Shown piece by piece: positions 20,639-33,491 of a stretch of DNA of 64,000 nucleotides. Positions within the stretch are counted from its first letter, which is position 1, and the number at the start of each line of letters is the position of its first letter. Origin of the DNA: Antedon bifida (Eukaryota; Echinodermata; Crinoidea; Comatulida; Antedonidae); contig OY727097.1 in NCBI GenBank assembly GCA_963402885.1, forward strand, positions 8,804,001-8,868,000, given 5' to 3'. The position numbers were made by a program, and so were the translations under genes. The notes below the pieces were generated by a model, which searched no databases, was not told the DNA's origin, and was given only the letters and a program-made list of their open reading frames with translations.

Positions 20639-21032
20639 TTAAAGATGTATTGTCCCTTGAAACACAAAAAAATGAAGGTCGAAATATTCTAAATTTAAAT
20701 TGGCCATATCAAAGTAATATTAAAGTTATTCACCTTAAGTCGAAAATTCGAGCCAAAAACAACAATTTTACGTAATTAAAAGCTAAATAATTTGATTACA
20801 TTTCGTCTGGATAATCGTCCCAAGCAAAAGTAAACAAAGATTTCAAACCATAAGTATACATTATGCATGATGCTAATTAGGATTGTTTACAACTCGTCAC
20901 GGATGAGAAAGTGTTTTCACACAGATCGCGAGGAAGTTTTATAATTATGCATACAGAGTAGCCAAATCAGCGCGTTGCATTATGAGATATGTTTTGATAG
21001 AAAACTTTGACTGGAAGTCAAAGTTATTTTTT

Positions 21033-22143
21033 TAACTCATGTTGTTGAAGAAACATTGAAAATGTACCGCGCAGCTTCTTACAATATTGACTTTACACAA
21101 CTATCTGGCGGTAAGTTGCAACATAGAGTATAGCCAACTGATTTCTGTCTATCAATATACAAAGTAGGTCTACCATTATTCTTATTGCCTAAATACAATC
21201 AACCATATATTAGCCATAACTTTGATGGCGCCTTATATTGGCATTGTTTCTTTTCAAATCATGGCAATTTAGGATATTTATTTTGCAGCACTTATCCAAT
21301 CTCGAATACAATTTCGTCTCCTATGTAATTTTGGTCTGTTTGTATTTAAATTGTGTTTATTTTAGGTATCCCCGAGAAGAAACCGAATGTTGTCTACAGC
21401 AACGAAAGTGATACCAATTCATGTCCCTCCTTTCGTTCACCAGCTAAGAGTCTTTATGATAGTAACAATTTGAATGTAAAAAAGGATAATATAATAATTA
21501 CAAATATAGTTCATCTTACTTTTTATTACAGATCTTTATCGCCACTCTCCCGAGCTTCGCGTTGCAAGAAACGATATGATAGAACCATCCACTCCATTCA
21601 GAAGTCGAGGAAATGTTTTAAGACAAGCTCACCGTACTGGAGCTGGCTAAAACATCATGTGGCTGGTATCAAACCAAACAAAAAGTTGATACGACGCACG
21701 TTGTTGAGTAGCATTAAAGACAGTGCTAAGTTTAATGTTGGGATGGCTGGTAAGTATGCATCTCCTCACTGCAAGTTCGAACCCCAAGAGGTAGGTATTG
21801 GAATTAATAGCATTAATACGCTCGGTAATGATAACAGTGTTAGGCCAACGGTTTCTAGTAGTCATATCAGGAAAGCCAAGCGGATATGTTTTAGCATTCA
21901 CGATCGACACACCAGAGCTACCGTCAGTAGATGACATGCTTGATGCTGATCGGAGTTGCCGAAGAAAAGTGCGACTGCATAACACAGGTGAGAGCTTTTG
22001 TACCATCATAACGCCAATGCTCATACATAGCTGTACAAGGCGATCTAAACGAGTGTGTTTTAATATTCACGACACACCAGAGCTACCATCAGTTGAAGAA
22101 ATGCTCGATGCTGATCGGAGTTGCAGGAGAAAGGTTCCACTGC
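21033..22143 (+). pseudogene. Array unit 2: truncated and frameshifted gene copy
   Basis: Homology begins inside exon 3 (AACTCATGTTGTTGAAG) and continues to its donor at 21110|21111. Exon 4 runs 21366-22143. Exons 1 and 2 are absent. In exon 4 a 4-base insertion (TCGA at about 21903-21906) in the first repeat (SIHD...) shifts the frame, while the downstream repeat remains recognisable in another frame. Loss of the 5' exons plus the frameshift make it a pseudogene. Confidence 0.75.
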
Positions 22144-22604
22144 GTAAGTAGTTTGATACAGTAGGTTTACTTACATGTCGAGGTGCAATATCAGTTGCTA
22201 CTTAAACTAAACGTAACTAAACTTAACTATAACACCCCTGTGATCGTAAGTATACATTACGCGAGTATTAGATCTGCTGGTAAAGCACTGCCTTTCTAGG
22301 TATAGGTATAAATTATCATCAGCCATGACTACAAACCCTGTAAGCAACTTTTGTTTATACAGTACATAAGGAGACCCACTACACTGTGATAGTTATAATA
22401 GGCATGCGAGTATAGATCTGCTGATACAGTACAGTATACGTATATAGTAAAAGTTAGTTTTTATTTATAGTCCTATCTGAAGACTATTGAAATAATCGCA
22501 TATTTTAGAATTGTTTACTGATTTCTAATTTTACTTACTGTAAAAATAAAGTAACTTTTATTTGATTTCAATGATCATATTCAAAATCGCAAAAATAGGC
22601 TTAA

Positions 22605-22766
22605 CAGTTCTTTCCAAATATTAGTTCACTAATTTGGCCAATTTGGAAAGAAAACAAAATTTCCAGTCTGAAGTCGGAGATGCTACCTCATCGTGGTAGA
22701 CTGGTGTCAACATCATTGGTATCAAATTAATAATGGTACCAAGGATGGCTAACAGCATCACGCTTA
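22605..22766 (+). other. Conserved block, unit 2
   Basis: All block elements are intact, with both arms of the first hairpin perfect. An AATAAA signal follows at 22809-22814, about 40 bases after the block, supporting its use as a transcript 3' end. Confidence 0.6.
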
Positions 22767-23010
22767 ACCCCAAAGCACAGGCTAGCTTGAACGTTGCAAT
22801 TTATTTTTAATAAACAGGAATTTATGTTTGAACTTCGTCGCACACAGAAAGCTACTAAAAACTATTAAATTTTGTGGGAAAGAGCGATAATTCTTATAAT
22901 AAAATTATTTTAGAATGATTCGAATTAACAAAACGTTCCAGAACTTACTACAAGACACAACTTATTTCAAATGCAGTGAACAATAGTATTTTTTATTACA
23001 CAGTACGTAA

Positions 23011-23239
23011 GGCCTGGTTCCCACTAGAGACGCAAGAAAAGCACGTAGCGTTGGACCAACTGTCGCTTGTCATTGGTCAAAACGCTTGCGTTGCGTTTAC
23101 GTCCTTGCCTTGCTTCCGAGTGGGGACCAAGCTTAAGCGCAACGCAAGCCATTGGACCAATGGCAAGCGACATTTCGAAGAATCCATCGCTTGTGATTTG
23201 TCATTATTACTTGCGTTGCAGCCTAGTGAGAACCAAGCT
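23011..23239. mobile_element. Family A MITE (composite copy)
   Basis: Begins CTGGTTCCCACTAGAGACGCAAG and ends GTGAGAACCAAGCTTTA, with an internal junction GACCAAGCTTAAGCGCAACG that indicates two joined copies. Confidence 0.6.
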
Positions 23240-23241
23240 TT

Positions 23242-23279
23242 AACCAGGGAAGAGTTAATAATTTAACTCTTCCCTGGTT
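23242..23279. repeat. Perfect 38-bp palindrome
   Basis: Arms AACCAGGGAAGAGTTAA and TTAACTCTTCCCTGGTT are exact reverse complements around a 4-base loop. It sits directly after the family A MITE. Slightly altered copies occur at 28000-28037 and 38561-38598. Confidence 0.8.
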
Positions 23280-23472
23280 TATTTTAACATAGTTTAGCGC
23301 AAAAAATTAAAAAGAATTTACCTTTGCCTTAAGTTCTGTCGTAGTAATATTTTGTAATATAAGAGATTACATCTACTTATATTGTTATTAAATCTATAGC
23401 ATTCATGGCAACAAATATTAATAAAGCCGTTGTTAATTAGGCCTATTATTATTTTTTTATTTATTTAGCTTA

Positions 23473-23629
23473 AGCTCTGTCTACACTATCAAACTAGTTT
23501 GACCCAAGAAGTGTGATGTGCCAAAATATGGTAGTGATATGTTTAAATATGATAGTGGTATGACATCATCATATCCAATGGGCACATTACATTTTTTTCA
23601 CATAACATTTGATAGTGTTAGACAGAGCT
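23473..23629. mobile_element. Family B MITE
   Basis: AGCTCTGTCTACACTATCAA at the left and a decayed GATAGTGTTAGACAGAGCT at the right, with TTA before the left end. Confidence 0.65.
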
Positions 23630-23639
23630 TCACGAATGT

Positions 23640-24630
23640 TTGCCTTGAATCTCATCATTGAAAGTACACTTAAATGTTCAACAACAAACAAAATAAGTTG
23701 AGCATTATGCGTGTTGCTCTCCTGTGAATAAAATCAATATAATTTCATATTAACGACGGAAGCTATAACAAAAAACAATAGCACAATTTCAATATAAGTA
23801 AGAAATGTAATTTTCAATGTTATGTTGTGTTATATATTTGACAATAAAGTTTTCTTTTATCTTGAAATTGTGTCAAATTAAGGAAGTGCTTAAGCTCTGT
23901 CTATAAAGTTTGAAAGTGTAGTAGTAGACAGAACTTACTACGGTACTACAAGACACAACTACTTTCAAGTGCAGTGAACAATATACCTTTGACTTAAAGA
24001 TCTACCGTAGTAATAGTTTGTATTAATTTTCAAAGAATATATTTTATTTATCTTGTTCTTAAATCGATAGAATTCAACACAAATCAATAGGCCTAATTAA
24101 TAAAACCGTTTTTATTTATTTAGCTTTCGTCATTTCTGCCTTGAATATGATTATTGAAAAGAAAATTGTTCAACGACAAAAAAGTTAAGCATTTGTTTAA
24201 CACGGGTTGCTCTATGAATCGAATACAATCAATTTAATGTAATATAATGTCATATTAATGACGCAGGTTAAAACAAATAAACAATAGCGCAATATAAGTG
24301 AGAAATGTCAATTTCAAATGTGTTATAATTTGACAATAAAGTTATCTTTTATCTTGAAATCCTGTTAAATTTAGGAGGTGCTTAATCTCTGCCTGAAGTT
24401 TGGATAGTATAGACAAATCTTTAGATAAGAAAGCGCGCTTAATTACCATAGCAATAACGCGTACTACAACGCGTAAATAATGCATTGTGACGTTTATTCG
24501 ATATCTATGGTAGCGTAGAACAAACAGACGCCATTTCTGTTTGATATTTCTCACAGAAAGCTCCTTTCAAAAAACGCTCTTAAATTATTTGAAAAAATAT
24601 CGATACATTTTTAATATCATACTAAGAACT
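23640..24630. other. Upstream region of unit 3; no separate gene seen
   Basis: Shared with the region before units 4, 6 and in part 1 and 5. The last 300 bases before exon 1 are the best conserved (GCGCGC, TAACGCGTACTACAACGCG, CATTGTGACGTTTATTCGATA) and may hold the promoter. TTTCTCACAG immediately before the exon 1 region also resembles a splice acceptor. Confidence 0.35.
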
Positions 24631-27124
24631 ATGATCGGAAGTAACAAGATAAAGTTGAAGAACGTCTTAAAAGGCACAACTACTTCAAAAGGTAGTGAAC
24701 AATATCTTAAATTACAAATTTTATTTTACAATTTTTGTAAGCCACCACTGGCCAAATCGATTCACAAGCACCACCATTCTAGGCCTACTGCGCTTCTTCG
24801 GGTAAGCACCCACACTTACCACCCGCCTCAAACCCAAACATAAGTCCCGTAAATATACCATTAAAAAAAATACATAGGCTTAACCTAATACGTAACATGT
24901 GTATGATTATTATTATTTTCAAAATTGAGAGTTATTTTATTAGGCCTACTGCCACCAATGGCCTAGGACTAGGTAGGCCTAGGTCAGGACTAGCGTAACC
25001 TAGCCATGGCCTATCTATACTTATATTGTTTTTTATCCATTCGTAAGTTTGGAAGACACATCGGCCCACCAAAGTATATCAATTTTTAAAATTGCGATTT
25101 ATTTTGGCATTGTCATTGATTATACATTCGTAAATTTAGACGAACAATTTCCGGCCACCCAGCAGAGTTAGTTTGTCTTAAATAATCTAGGCCTAGCCTA
25201 ATTAGCCTAGGCATAGTCTAAAATATTTAGGCTTAGCGTAGGGCTTATTCATTTTGTCAATAATGTTATCAATTCAAATGTTTTTAGAACACATATACGG
25301 ATATCCATCATAGTGATGAAAAGTGTTCTGTCTTTCCTAATCTAATATACATTAAATAGTCTAGGCCTAAACATTTAATGTTTGACATGTGACAGATTCT
25401 GGAGAATTCCGTGATGTTCGTTTAACGACTGATGGAAAGTCACATCCCAATAATGCCCTCAACAGAAAGAAGCGAAAATGGCGAAATTTAGAACCATTAA
25501 CATCAGACATAAGTTCCCGTAAAGGTCCAATCAAGATCAAACGACCATGGCGGGAAATCAACATTGAAAATGAACTGAGAAATTCCACAACTAACCAGAA
25601 CGTGAGTAATTTTTATCAAAAAATTCTAAGAATAATATAAGGTAGACTGTAATGTTCGATATCTTTCTTTCGGTTTGCTTATAGTTTGTAATAACTTCTT
25701 TAATTTATGTGGTAATGTTGTATGCCTAATCTATAATATTTTAAAGATTATTTTTAGATGGAAAAAAACATAAAACGTCAATTTAGTACGGTCAATTATT
25801 TATTAAGGTTTTTTCTATTTGAACCTATTTTAATTCTAGACAAATGAGTCGATAACTCATGCTGTTGAAGAAACATTGAAAATGTACCGCGCAGCTTCTT
25901 ACAATATTGACTTTACACAACTATCTGGCGGTAAGTTGCAACATAGAGTATAGCCAACTGATTTCTGTCTATCAATATACAAAGTAGGCCTACCATTATT
26001 CTTATTGCCTAAATACAATCAGCCATATATTAGCCATAACTTTGATGGCGCCTTATATTGGCATTGTTTCTTTTCAAATCATGGCAATTTAGGATATTTA
26101 TTTTGCAGCACTTATCCTATCTCGAATACAATTTCGTCTCCTATGTAATTTTGGTCTGTTTGTATTTAAACTGTGTTTATTTTAGATATCCCCGAGAAGA
26201 AGCCGAATGTTGTCTACAGCAACGGAAGTGATACCAATTCATGTCCCTCCTTTCGTTCACCAGCTAAGAGTCTTTATGATGGTAACAATGTGAATGTAAA
26301 AAAAGATAATATATTAATTACAAATATAGTTCATCTTACTTTTTATTACAGATCTTTATCACCACTCTCCCGAGCTTCGCGTTGCAAGAAACGATATGAT
26401 AGAACCATCCACTCCATCCAGAAGTCGAAGAAATGTTTTAAGACTAACTCACCGTACTGGAGCTGGCTAAGACATCATGTGGCTGGTATCAAACCAAACA
26501 AAAAGTTGATACGACGTACGTTGTTGAGTACTATTAAAGACAGTGCTAAGTTTAATGTTGGGATGGCTGGTAAGTATGCATCTCCTCACTGCAAGTTCGA
26601 ACCCCAAGAGGTAGGTATTGGAATTTATAGCATTAATACGCTCGGTAATGATAACAGTGTTAGGCCAACGGTTTCTAGTAGTCATATCAGGAAAGCCAAG
26701 CGGATATGTTTTAGCATTCACGACACACCAGAGCTACCATCAGTAGATGACATACTTGATGCTGATCGGAGTTGCCGAAGAAAGGTGCCACTGCGTAACA
26801 CAGGTAAGAGCTGCAATAGAAGCTGCAATTCCACACTGATGTCAACACTCCTACATAGCTCTAAACGAGTGTGTTTCAGCATTCATGGCACACCAGAGCT
26901 ACCGTCAGTAGATGACATGCTTGATGCTGATCGGAGTTGCCGAAGAAAAGTGCCACTGCGTAACACAGGTGAGAGCTTTTGTACCATCATAACGTCAATG
27001 CTCATACATAGCTGTACAAGGCGATCTAAACGAGTGTGTTTTAACATTCACGATGCACCAGAGCTACCTTCAGTTGCAGAAATGCTTGATGCTGCTCGGA
27101 GTTGCAGGAGAAAGGTTCCATTGC
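24631..27124 (+). CDS. Array unit 3: RVxF-repeat protein gene
   Basis: Exons: 1, 24631-24801; 2, 25396-25601; 3, 25840-25930; 4, 26186-27124. Exons 2-4 join in frame (phase 0, then phase 1) and encode about 412 residues. Exon 4 has the basic N-terminal module (RSLSPLSRASRCKKRYDRTIHSIQKS) and three repeats: KRICFSIHDTPELPSV, KRVCFSIHGTPELPSV and KRVCFNIHDAPELPSV. All three keep the RVxF-type R-[VI]-C-F core. Spacers between repeats differ (GKSCNRSCNSTLMSTLLHSS versus GESFCTIITSMLIHSCTRRS). Nearly identical to unit 4 over about 4.7 kb including introns, so one is a recent copy of the other. Function unknown. Confidence 0.7.
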
Positions 27125-27519
27125 GTAAGTAGTTAGAGTAGGTTTACTTACCTGTCGAGGTGTAATATCGGTTGCTACCTAAACTAAACTTAACTATAAC
27201 ACCCTGTGATCGTAAGTATACATTACGCGAGTATTAGATCTGCTGGTATAAATTATCATCAGCCATGACTACATAATAGCAAGGTAATCAAACCCTGTAA
27301 GCAACTTTTGTTTATACAGTACAGAAGGAGACTAAAGTACAGTATACATGATATTAAAAGTTAGTTTTATTTATTATATAGTCCTATTTCAAGATTATTG
27401 ATTAATCGCATATTTTATAATTGTTTACTGATTTTGAATTTTACTTAATGTAAACATTAATAATAAACTTTTTTTAACTATTTAAAAATGATCACATTTC
27501 ATCGCAAAAATAGGCCTAA

Positions 27520-27681
27520 CAGTTCTTTACAAATATTATTTCAATAATTTGGCCAATTTGGAAAGAAAACAAAATTTACAGTCTGAAGTCGGAGATGCTA
27601 CCTCATCGTGGTAGACTGGTGTCAACATCATTGGTATCAAATTAATAATGGTACCAAGGATGGCTAACAGCATCACGCTTA
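27520..27681 (+). other. Conserved block, unit 3
   Basis: Here the acceptor reads AATTTACAG instead of AATTTCCAG, a change that keeps the splice signal. AATAAA follows at 27722-27727. Confidence 0.6.
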
Positions 27682-27904
27682 ACCCCAAAGCACAGGCTAG
27701 CTTAAACGTTGCAACTTACTTAATAAACAGAAGTTATGTTTGAACTTTCTCACTCACAGAAAGCTAATAAAAACTTGTTTTGTCTGAAAGGGCGATATTT
27801 CTTATATCATAAAATATAACGTTTAGAATGATTCGAAGTAACAAAAGGTTCCAGAAATTACTACTAGACACAACTACTTTCAAGTGCAATTTTAAATTAC
27901 ACAC

Positions 27905-28037
27905 AACGATTGGACCAATGACAAGCGACATTTCGAAGAATCCATCGCTTGTGATTTGTCATTATTACTTGCGTTGCAACCTAGTGAGAACCAAGCTTTA
28001 ACCAGGGAAGAGTTAATAATTTAACTCTTCCCTGCTT
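27905..28037. repeat. Partial family A MITE followed by the 38-bp palindrome
   Basis: Only the right half of the MITE remains (CGATTGGACCAATGACAAGCG ... GAGAACCAAGCTTTA). The palindrome arm has CTGC in place of CTGG at its end. Confidence 0.6.
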
Positions 28038-28211
28038 TAACATTAGCAAAAAATTAAAAAGAATTTACCTTTGCCTTAAGATCTATCGTAGTAATATTTT
28101 GTAAGATTACATTTACTTATATTGTTATTAAAACTATAGCATTCATGGCAACAAATATTAATAAAGCCGTTGTTAATTAGGCCTATTATTATTTTTTTTT
28201 TATTTAGCTTA

Positions 28212-28368
28212 AGCTCTGTCTACACTATCAAACTAGTTTGACCCAAGAAGTGTGATGTGCCCAAATATGGTAGTGATATGCTTAAATATGATAGTGGTAT
28301 GACATCATCATATCCAATGGGCACATTACATTTTTTTCACATAAAGTTTAATAGTGTTAGACAGAGCT
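28212..28368. mobile_element. Family B MITE
   Basis: The copy is shared, with the same private substitutions, with the one at 38773-38929, tracking the 10.5-kb duplication of this part of the array. Confidence 0.6.
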
Positions 28369-29367
28369 TCACGAATGTTTGCCTTGAATCTCATCACTGA
28401 AAGTACACTTAAATGTTCAACAACAAACAAAATAAGTTGAGCATTATGCGTGTTGCTCTCCTGTGAATAATATCAATAATAATGTCATATTAACGACGGA
28501 AGCTATAACAAAAAACAATAGCACAATTTCAATATGAGTAAGAAATGTAATTTTCAATGTTATGTTGTGTTATATATTTGACAATAAAGTTTTCTTTTAT
28601 CTTGAAATTCTGTCAAATTAAGGAGGTACTTAAGCTGTCTATAAAGTTTGAAAGTTTAGTAGTAGACAGAACTTAGTACGGTACTACAAGACACAACTAC
28701 TTTCAAGTGCAGTGAATAATATACCTTTGTCTTAAAGATCTACCGTAGTAATAGTTTGTATTATTTTAAGAGAATATAGTTTATTTATCTTGTTCTTAAA
28801 TCGAAAGAATTCAAGACAAATCAATAGGCCTGATTAATAAAACCGTTTTTATTTATTTAGCTTTCGTCATTTCTGCCTTGAATATGATTATTGAAAAGAA
28901 AATTGTTCAACGACAAAAAAGTTAAGCATTTGTTTAACACGGGTTGCTCTATGAATCGAATACAATCAATTTAATGTAATATAATGTCATATTAATGACG
29001 CAGGTTAAAACAAATAAACAATAGCGCAATATAAGTGAGAAATGTCAATTTCAAATGTGTTATAATTTGACAATAAAGTTATCTTTTATCTTGAAATCCT
29101 GTTAAATTTAGGAGGTGCTTAATCTCTGCCTGAAGTTTGGATAGTATAGACAAATCTTTAGATAAGAAAGCGCGCTTAATTACCATAGCAATAACGCGTA
29201 CTACAACGCGTAAATAATGCATTGTGACGTTTATTCGATATCTATGGTAGCGTAGAACAAACAGACGCCATTTCTGTTTGATATTTCTCACAGAAAGCTC
29301 CTTTCAAAAAACGCTCTTAAATTATTTGAAAAAATATCGATACATTCTTAATATCATACTAAGAACT

Positions 29368-31823
29368 ATGATCGGAAGTAACAAGATAAAGTTGAAGAAC
29401 GTCTTAAAAGGCACAACTACTTCAAAAGGTAGTGAACAATATCTTAAATTACAAATTTTATTTTACAATTTTTGTAAGCCACCACTGGCCAAATCGATTC
29501 ACAAGCACCACCATTCTAGGCCTACTGCGCTTCTTCGGGTAAGCACCCACACTTACCACCCGCCTCAAACCCAAACATAAGTCCCGTAAATATACCATTA
29601 AAAAAAATACATAGGCTTAACCTCATACGTAACATGTGTATGATTATTATTATTTTCAAAATTGAGAGTTATTTTATTAGGCCTACTGCCACCAATGGCC
29701 TAGGACTAGGTAGGCCTAGGTCAGGACTAGCGTAACCTAGCCATGGCCTATCTATACTTATATTGTTTTTTTATCCATTCGTAAGTTTGGAAGACACATC
29801 GGCCCACCAAAGTATATCAATTTTTAAAATTGCGATTTATTTTGGCATTGTCATTGATTATACATTCGTAAATTTAGACGAACAATTTCCGGCCACCCAG
29901 CAGAGTTAGTTTGTCTTAAATAATCTAGGCCTAGCCTAATTAGCCTAGGCATAGTCTAAAATATTTAGGCTTAGCGTAGGGCTTATTCATTTTGTCAATA
30001 ATGTTATCAATTCAAAAGTTTTTAGAACACATATACGGATATCCATCATAGTGATGAAAAGTGTTCTGTCTTTCCTAATCTAATATACATTAAATAGCCT
30101 AGGCCTAAACATTTAATGTTTGACATGTGACAGATTCTGGAGAATTCCGTGATGTTCGTTTAACGACTGATGGAAAGTCACATGCCAATAATGCCCTCAA
30201 CAGAAAGAAGCGAAAATGGCGAAATTTAGAACCATTAACATCAGACATAAGTTCCCGTAAAGGTCCAATCAAGATCAAACGACCATGGCGGGAAATCAAC
30301 ATTGAAAATGAACTGAGAAATTCCACAACTAACCAGAACGTGAGTAATTTTTATCAAAAAATTCTAAGAATAATATAAGGTAGACTGTAATGTTCGATAT
30401 CTTTCTTTCGGTTTGCTTATAGTTTGTAATAACTTCTTTAATTTATTTATTGTATGCCTAATCTATAATATTTTAAAGATTATTTTTAGATGGAAAAAAA
30501 CATAAAACGTCAATTTAGTACGGTCAATCATTTATTAAGGTTTTTTCTATTTGAACCTATTTTAATTCTAGACAAATGAGTCGATAACTCATGTTGTTGA
30601 AGAAACATTGAAAATGTACCGCGCAGCTTCTTACAATATTGACTTTACACAACTATCTGGCGGTAAGTTGCAACATAGAGTATAGCCAACTGATTTCTGT
30701 CTATCAATATACAAAGTAGGCCTACCATTATTCTTATTGCCTAAATACAATCAGCCATATATTAGCCATAACTTTGATGGCGCCTTATATTGGCATTGTT
30801 TCTTTTCAAATCATGGCAATTTAGGATATTTATTTTGCAGCACTTATCCTATCTCGAATACAATTTCGTCTCCTATGTAATTTTGGTCTGTTTGTATTTA
30901 AATTGTGTTTATTTTAGATATCCCCGAGAAGAAGCCGAATGTTGTCTACAGCAACGGAAGTGATACCAATTCATGTCCCTCCTTTCATTCACCAGCTAAG
31001 AGTCTTTATGATGGTAACAATTTAAATGTAAAAAAAGATAATATATTAATTACAAATATAGTTCATCTTACTTTTTATTACAGATCTTTATCACCACTCT
31101 CCCGAGCTTCGCGTTGCAAGAAACGATATGATAGAACCATCCACTCCATTCAGAAGTCGAGGAAATGTTTTAAAACTAACTCACCGTACTGGAGCTGGCT
31201 AAGACACCATGTGGCTGGTATCAAACCAAACAAAAAGTTGATACGACGTACGTTGTTGAGTAGTATTAAAGACAGTGCTAAGTTTAATGTTGGGATGGTT
31301 GGTAAGTATACATTTCCTCACTGCAAGTTGGAAACCAAAGAGGTAGGTTTTGAAATTGATAGCATTGATAAGCTCTGTAATAACAGTGTTAGGCCAACGA
31401 TTTATAGTAGTCATATCAGGAAAGCTAAGCGGATGTGTTTTAACATTCACGACGCACCAGAGCTACCGTCAGTAGATGACATGCTTGATGCTGATCGGAG
31501 TTGTATGAGAAAAGTGCCACTGCGTAACACAGGTGAGAGCTTTAGTACCATCATAACGCCAATGCCCATACGATGTAAACGAGTGTGTCTTAACATTCAC
31601 GACACACCAGAGCTACCATCAGTTGAAGTAATGCTCGATGCTGATCGGAGTTGCAGGAGAAAAGTGCCACTACGTAACACAGGTGAGAGCTTTAGTACCA
31701 TCATAACGCCAATGCCCATACGATGTAAACGAGTGTGTCTTAACATTCACGACATACCAGAGCTACCATCAGTTGAAGTAATGCTCGATGCTGATCGGAG
31801 TTGCAGGAGAAAAGTTCCATTGC
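29368..31823 (+). CDS. Array unit 4: RVxF-repeat protein gene
   Basis: Exons: 1, 29368-29538; 2, 30134-30339; 3, 30572-30662; 4, 30918-31823. Its 5' half is almost identical to unit 3, offset 4737 bp. The end of exon 4 instead resembles unit 6: VGKYTFPHCKLETKEVGFEIDSIDK, then KRMCFNIHDAPELPSV and two nearly identical repeats KRVCLNIHDTPELPSV and KRVCLNIHDIPELPSV. Those last two have Leu in place of the Phe of the RVxF core. The switch in similarity along one exon suggests gene conversion or unequal crossover within the repeat region. About 400 residues from exons 2-4. Confidence 0.7.
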
Positions 31824-32286
31824 GTAAGTAGTTTGATACAGTAGGTTTACTTACATGTCCAGGTGTAATATCGGTTGCTACTTAAACTAAACGTAACTAA
31901 ACTTAACTATATCTATATCTTAAATATATCTACTATATATCACCCTGTGATCGTATGTATACATTAGGTGAGTATTAGATCTGCTTGTAAAGCACTGTCT
32001 CTCTAGGTATAGGTATAAATTATCATCAGCCATGACTACATAATAGCAAGGCAATCAAACCCTGTAAGCAACTTTTGTTTTTACAGTACAGAAGGAGACT
32101 AAAGTACTGTATACGTATATTAAAAGTTAGTTTTTTTATATTATATAGTCCTATTTCAAGATTATTGATTAATCGCATATATTATAATTGTTTATTGATT
32201 TTGAATTTTACTTAATGTAAACATTAATTATAACATTTTTTATCTATTTAAAAATGATCACATTTCATCCCAAAAAATAGGCCTAA

Positions 32287-32448
32287 CAGTTCTTTCCAAA
32301 TATTATTTCAATAATGTGGCCAATTTGGAAAGAAAACAAAATTTCCAGTCTGAAGTCGGAGATGCTACCTCATCGTGGTAGACTGGTGTCAACATCATTG
32401 GTATTAAATTAATAATGGTACCAAGGATGGCTAACAGCATCACGCTTA
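32287..32448 (+). other. Conserved block, unit 4
   Basis: One substitution (TATTAAATTAA for TATCAAATTAA) in the loop side of the third hairpin; the let-7 site is intact. An AATAAA follows about 60 bases downstream. Confidence 0.6.
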
Positions 32449-32702
32449 ACCCCAAAGCACAGGCTCGCGTTTACCCTCTATAGTAGCTTGAACTTTGCAA
32501 ATTATTTAATAAACACAATTTATGTTTTAACTTTCTCGCACACAGAAAGCTACTAAAAACTTCTTTTGTTGGAAATAGTGATAATTATTAGATCATAAAA
32601 TATGATTTTTAGAATGATTCGAATTAACAAAAGACACAACTCCTTTAAAGTGCAGTGAACAATAGTATTTTAAATTACACAGGACGCAACTTGGACGTAA
32701 TG

Positions 32703-32937
32703 ATTGGTTCCCACTAGTGACGCAACAAAAGCACGTAGTGCAACGTAAGTGAGTTGGATCAATCACAAGCGAACTGTCGCTTGTCATTGCGCATTTACGT
32801 ACTTGCGTCGCATCCTAGTGAGAACCGAGCTTAAGCGTAACGCAAGCGATTGGACCAATGACAAGCGACATTTCGAAGAATCCATCGCTTGTGATTTGTC
32901 ATTATTACTTGCACTGCGTCCTAGTGAGAAGCTTTAA
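32703..32937. mobile_element. Family A MITE (composite copy)
   Basis: Left end GGTTCCCACTAGTGACGCAAC; internal junction GAACCGAGCTTAAGCG; right end GTCCTAGTGAGAAGCTTTA. The matching copy at 43258-43487 shares these details. Confidence 0.6.
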
Positions 32938-33090
32938 CATAGTTTAGCGCAAAAAAGAATTTACCTTAAAGATCATCGTAGTAATATTTTGTAATATAAG
33001 AGATTACATTTACTTATATTTTTATTAAATCTATAGCATTTATGGCAAAAAATATTAATAAAGCCGTTGTTAATTAGGCCTATTATTATT

Positions 33091-33248
33091 TTGTCTACAC
33101 TATCAAACTAGTTTGACCAAAGACGTGTGCATGTGCCCAAATATGTTAGTGATATGCTTAACTATGATAGTGATATGACATCATCATATCCATATATGGC
33201 CACATCACATTTTGTTGTCACATAAAGTTTGATAGTGTAAACAGAGCT
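33091..33248. mobile_element. Family B MITE, left end clipped
   Basis: Begins TGTCTACACTATCAAACTAG without the terminal AGCT. Ends GATAGTGTAAACAGAGCT followed by TTA. Confidence 0.6.
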
Positions 33249-33491
33249 TTACGTAATGTCTGCCTTGAATCCCATCATTGAGAGTACACTGAGTGTTCAA
33301 CGACAAACAAAATAAATTGAGCATTATCATAACGCGTGTTGCTATCCTGTGAATAAAATAAATATGTCATATTAACGATGGCAAAAAACAATAGCACAAT
33401 TTCAATATAAGTGAGAAATGTAATTTTCAATGTTATGTTGTGTTATATATTTGACAATAAAGATTTCTTTTATCTTAAAATTGTGTCAAAT

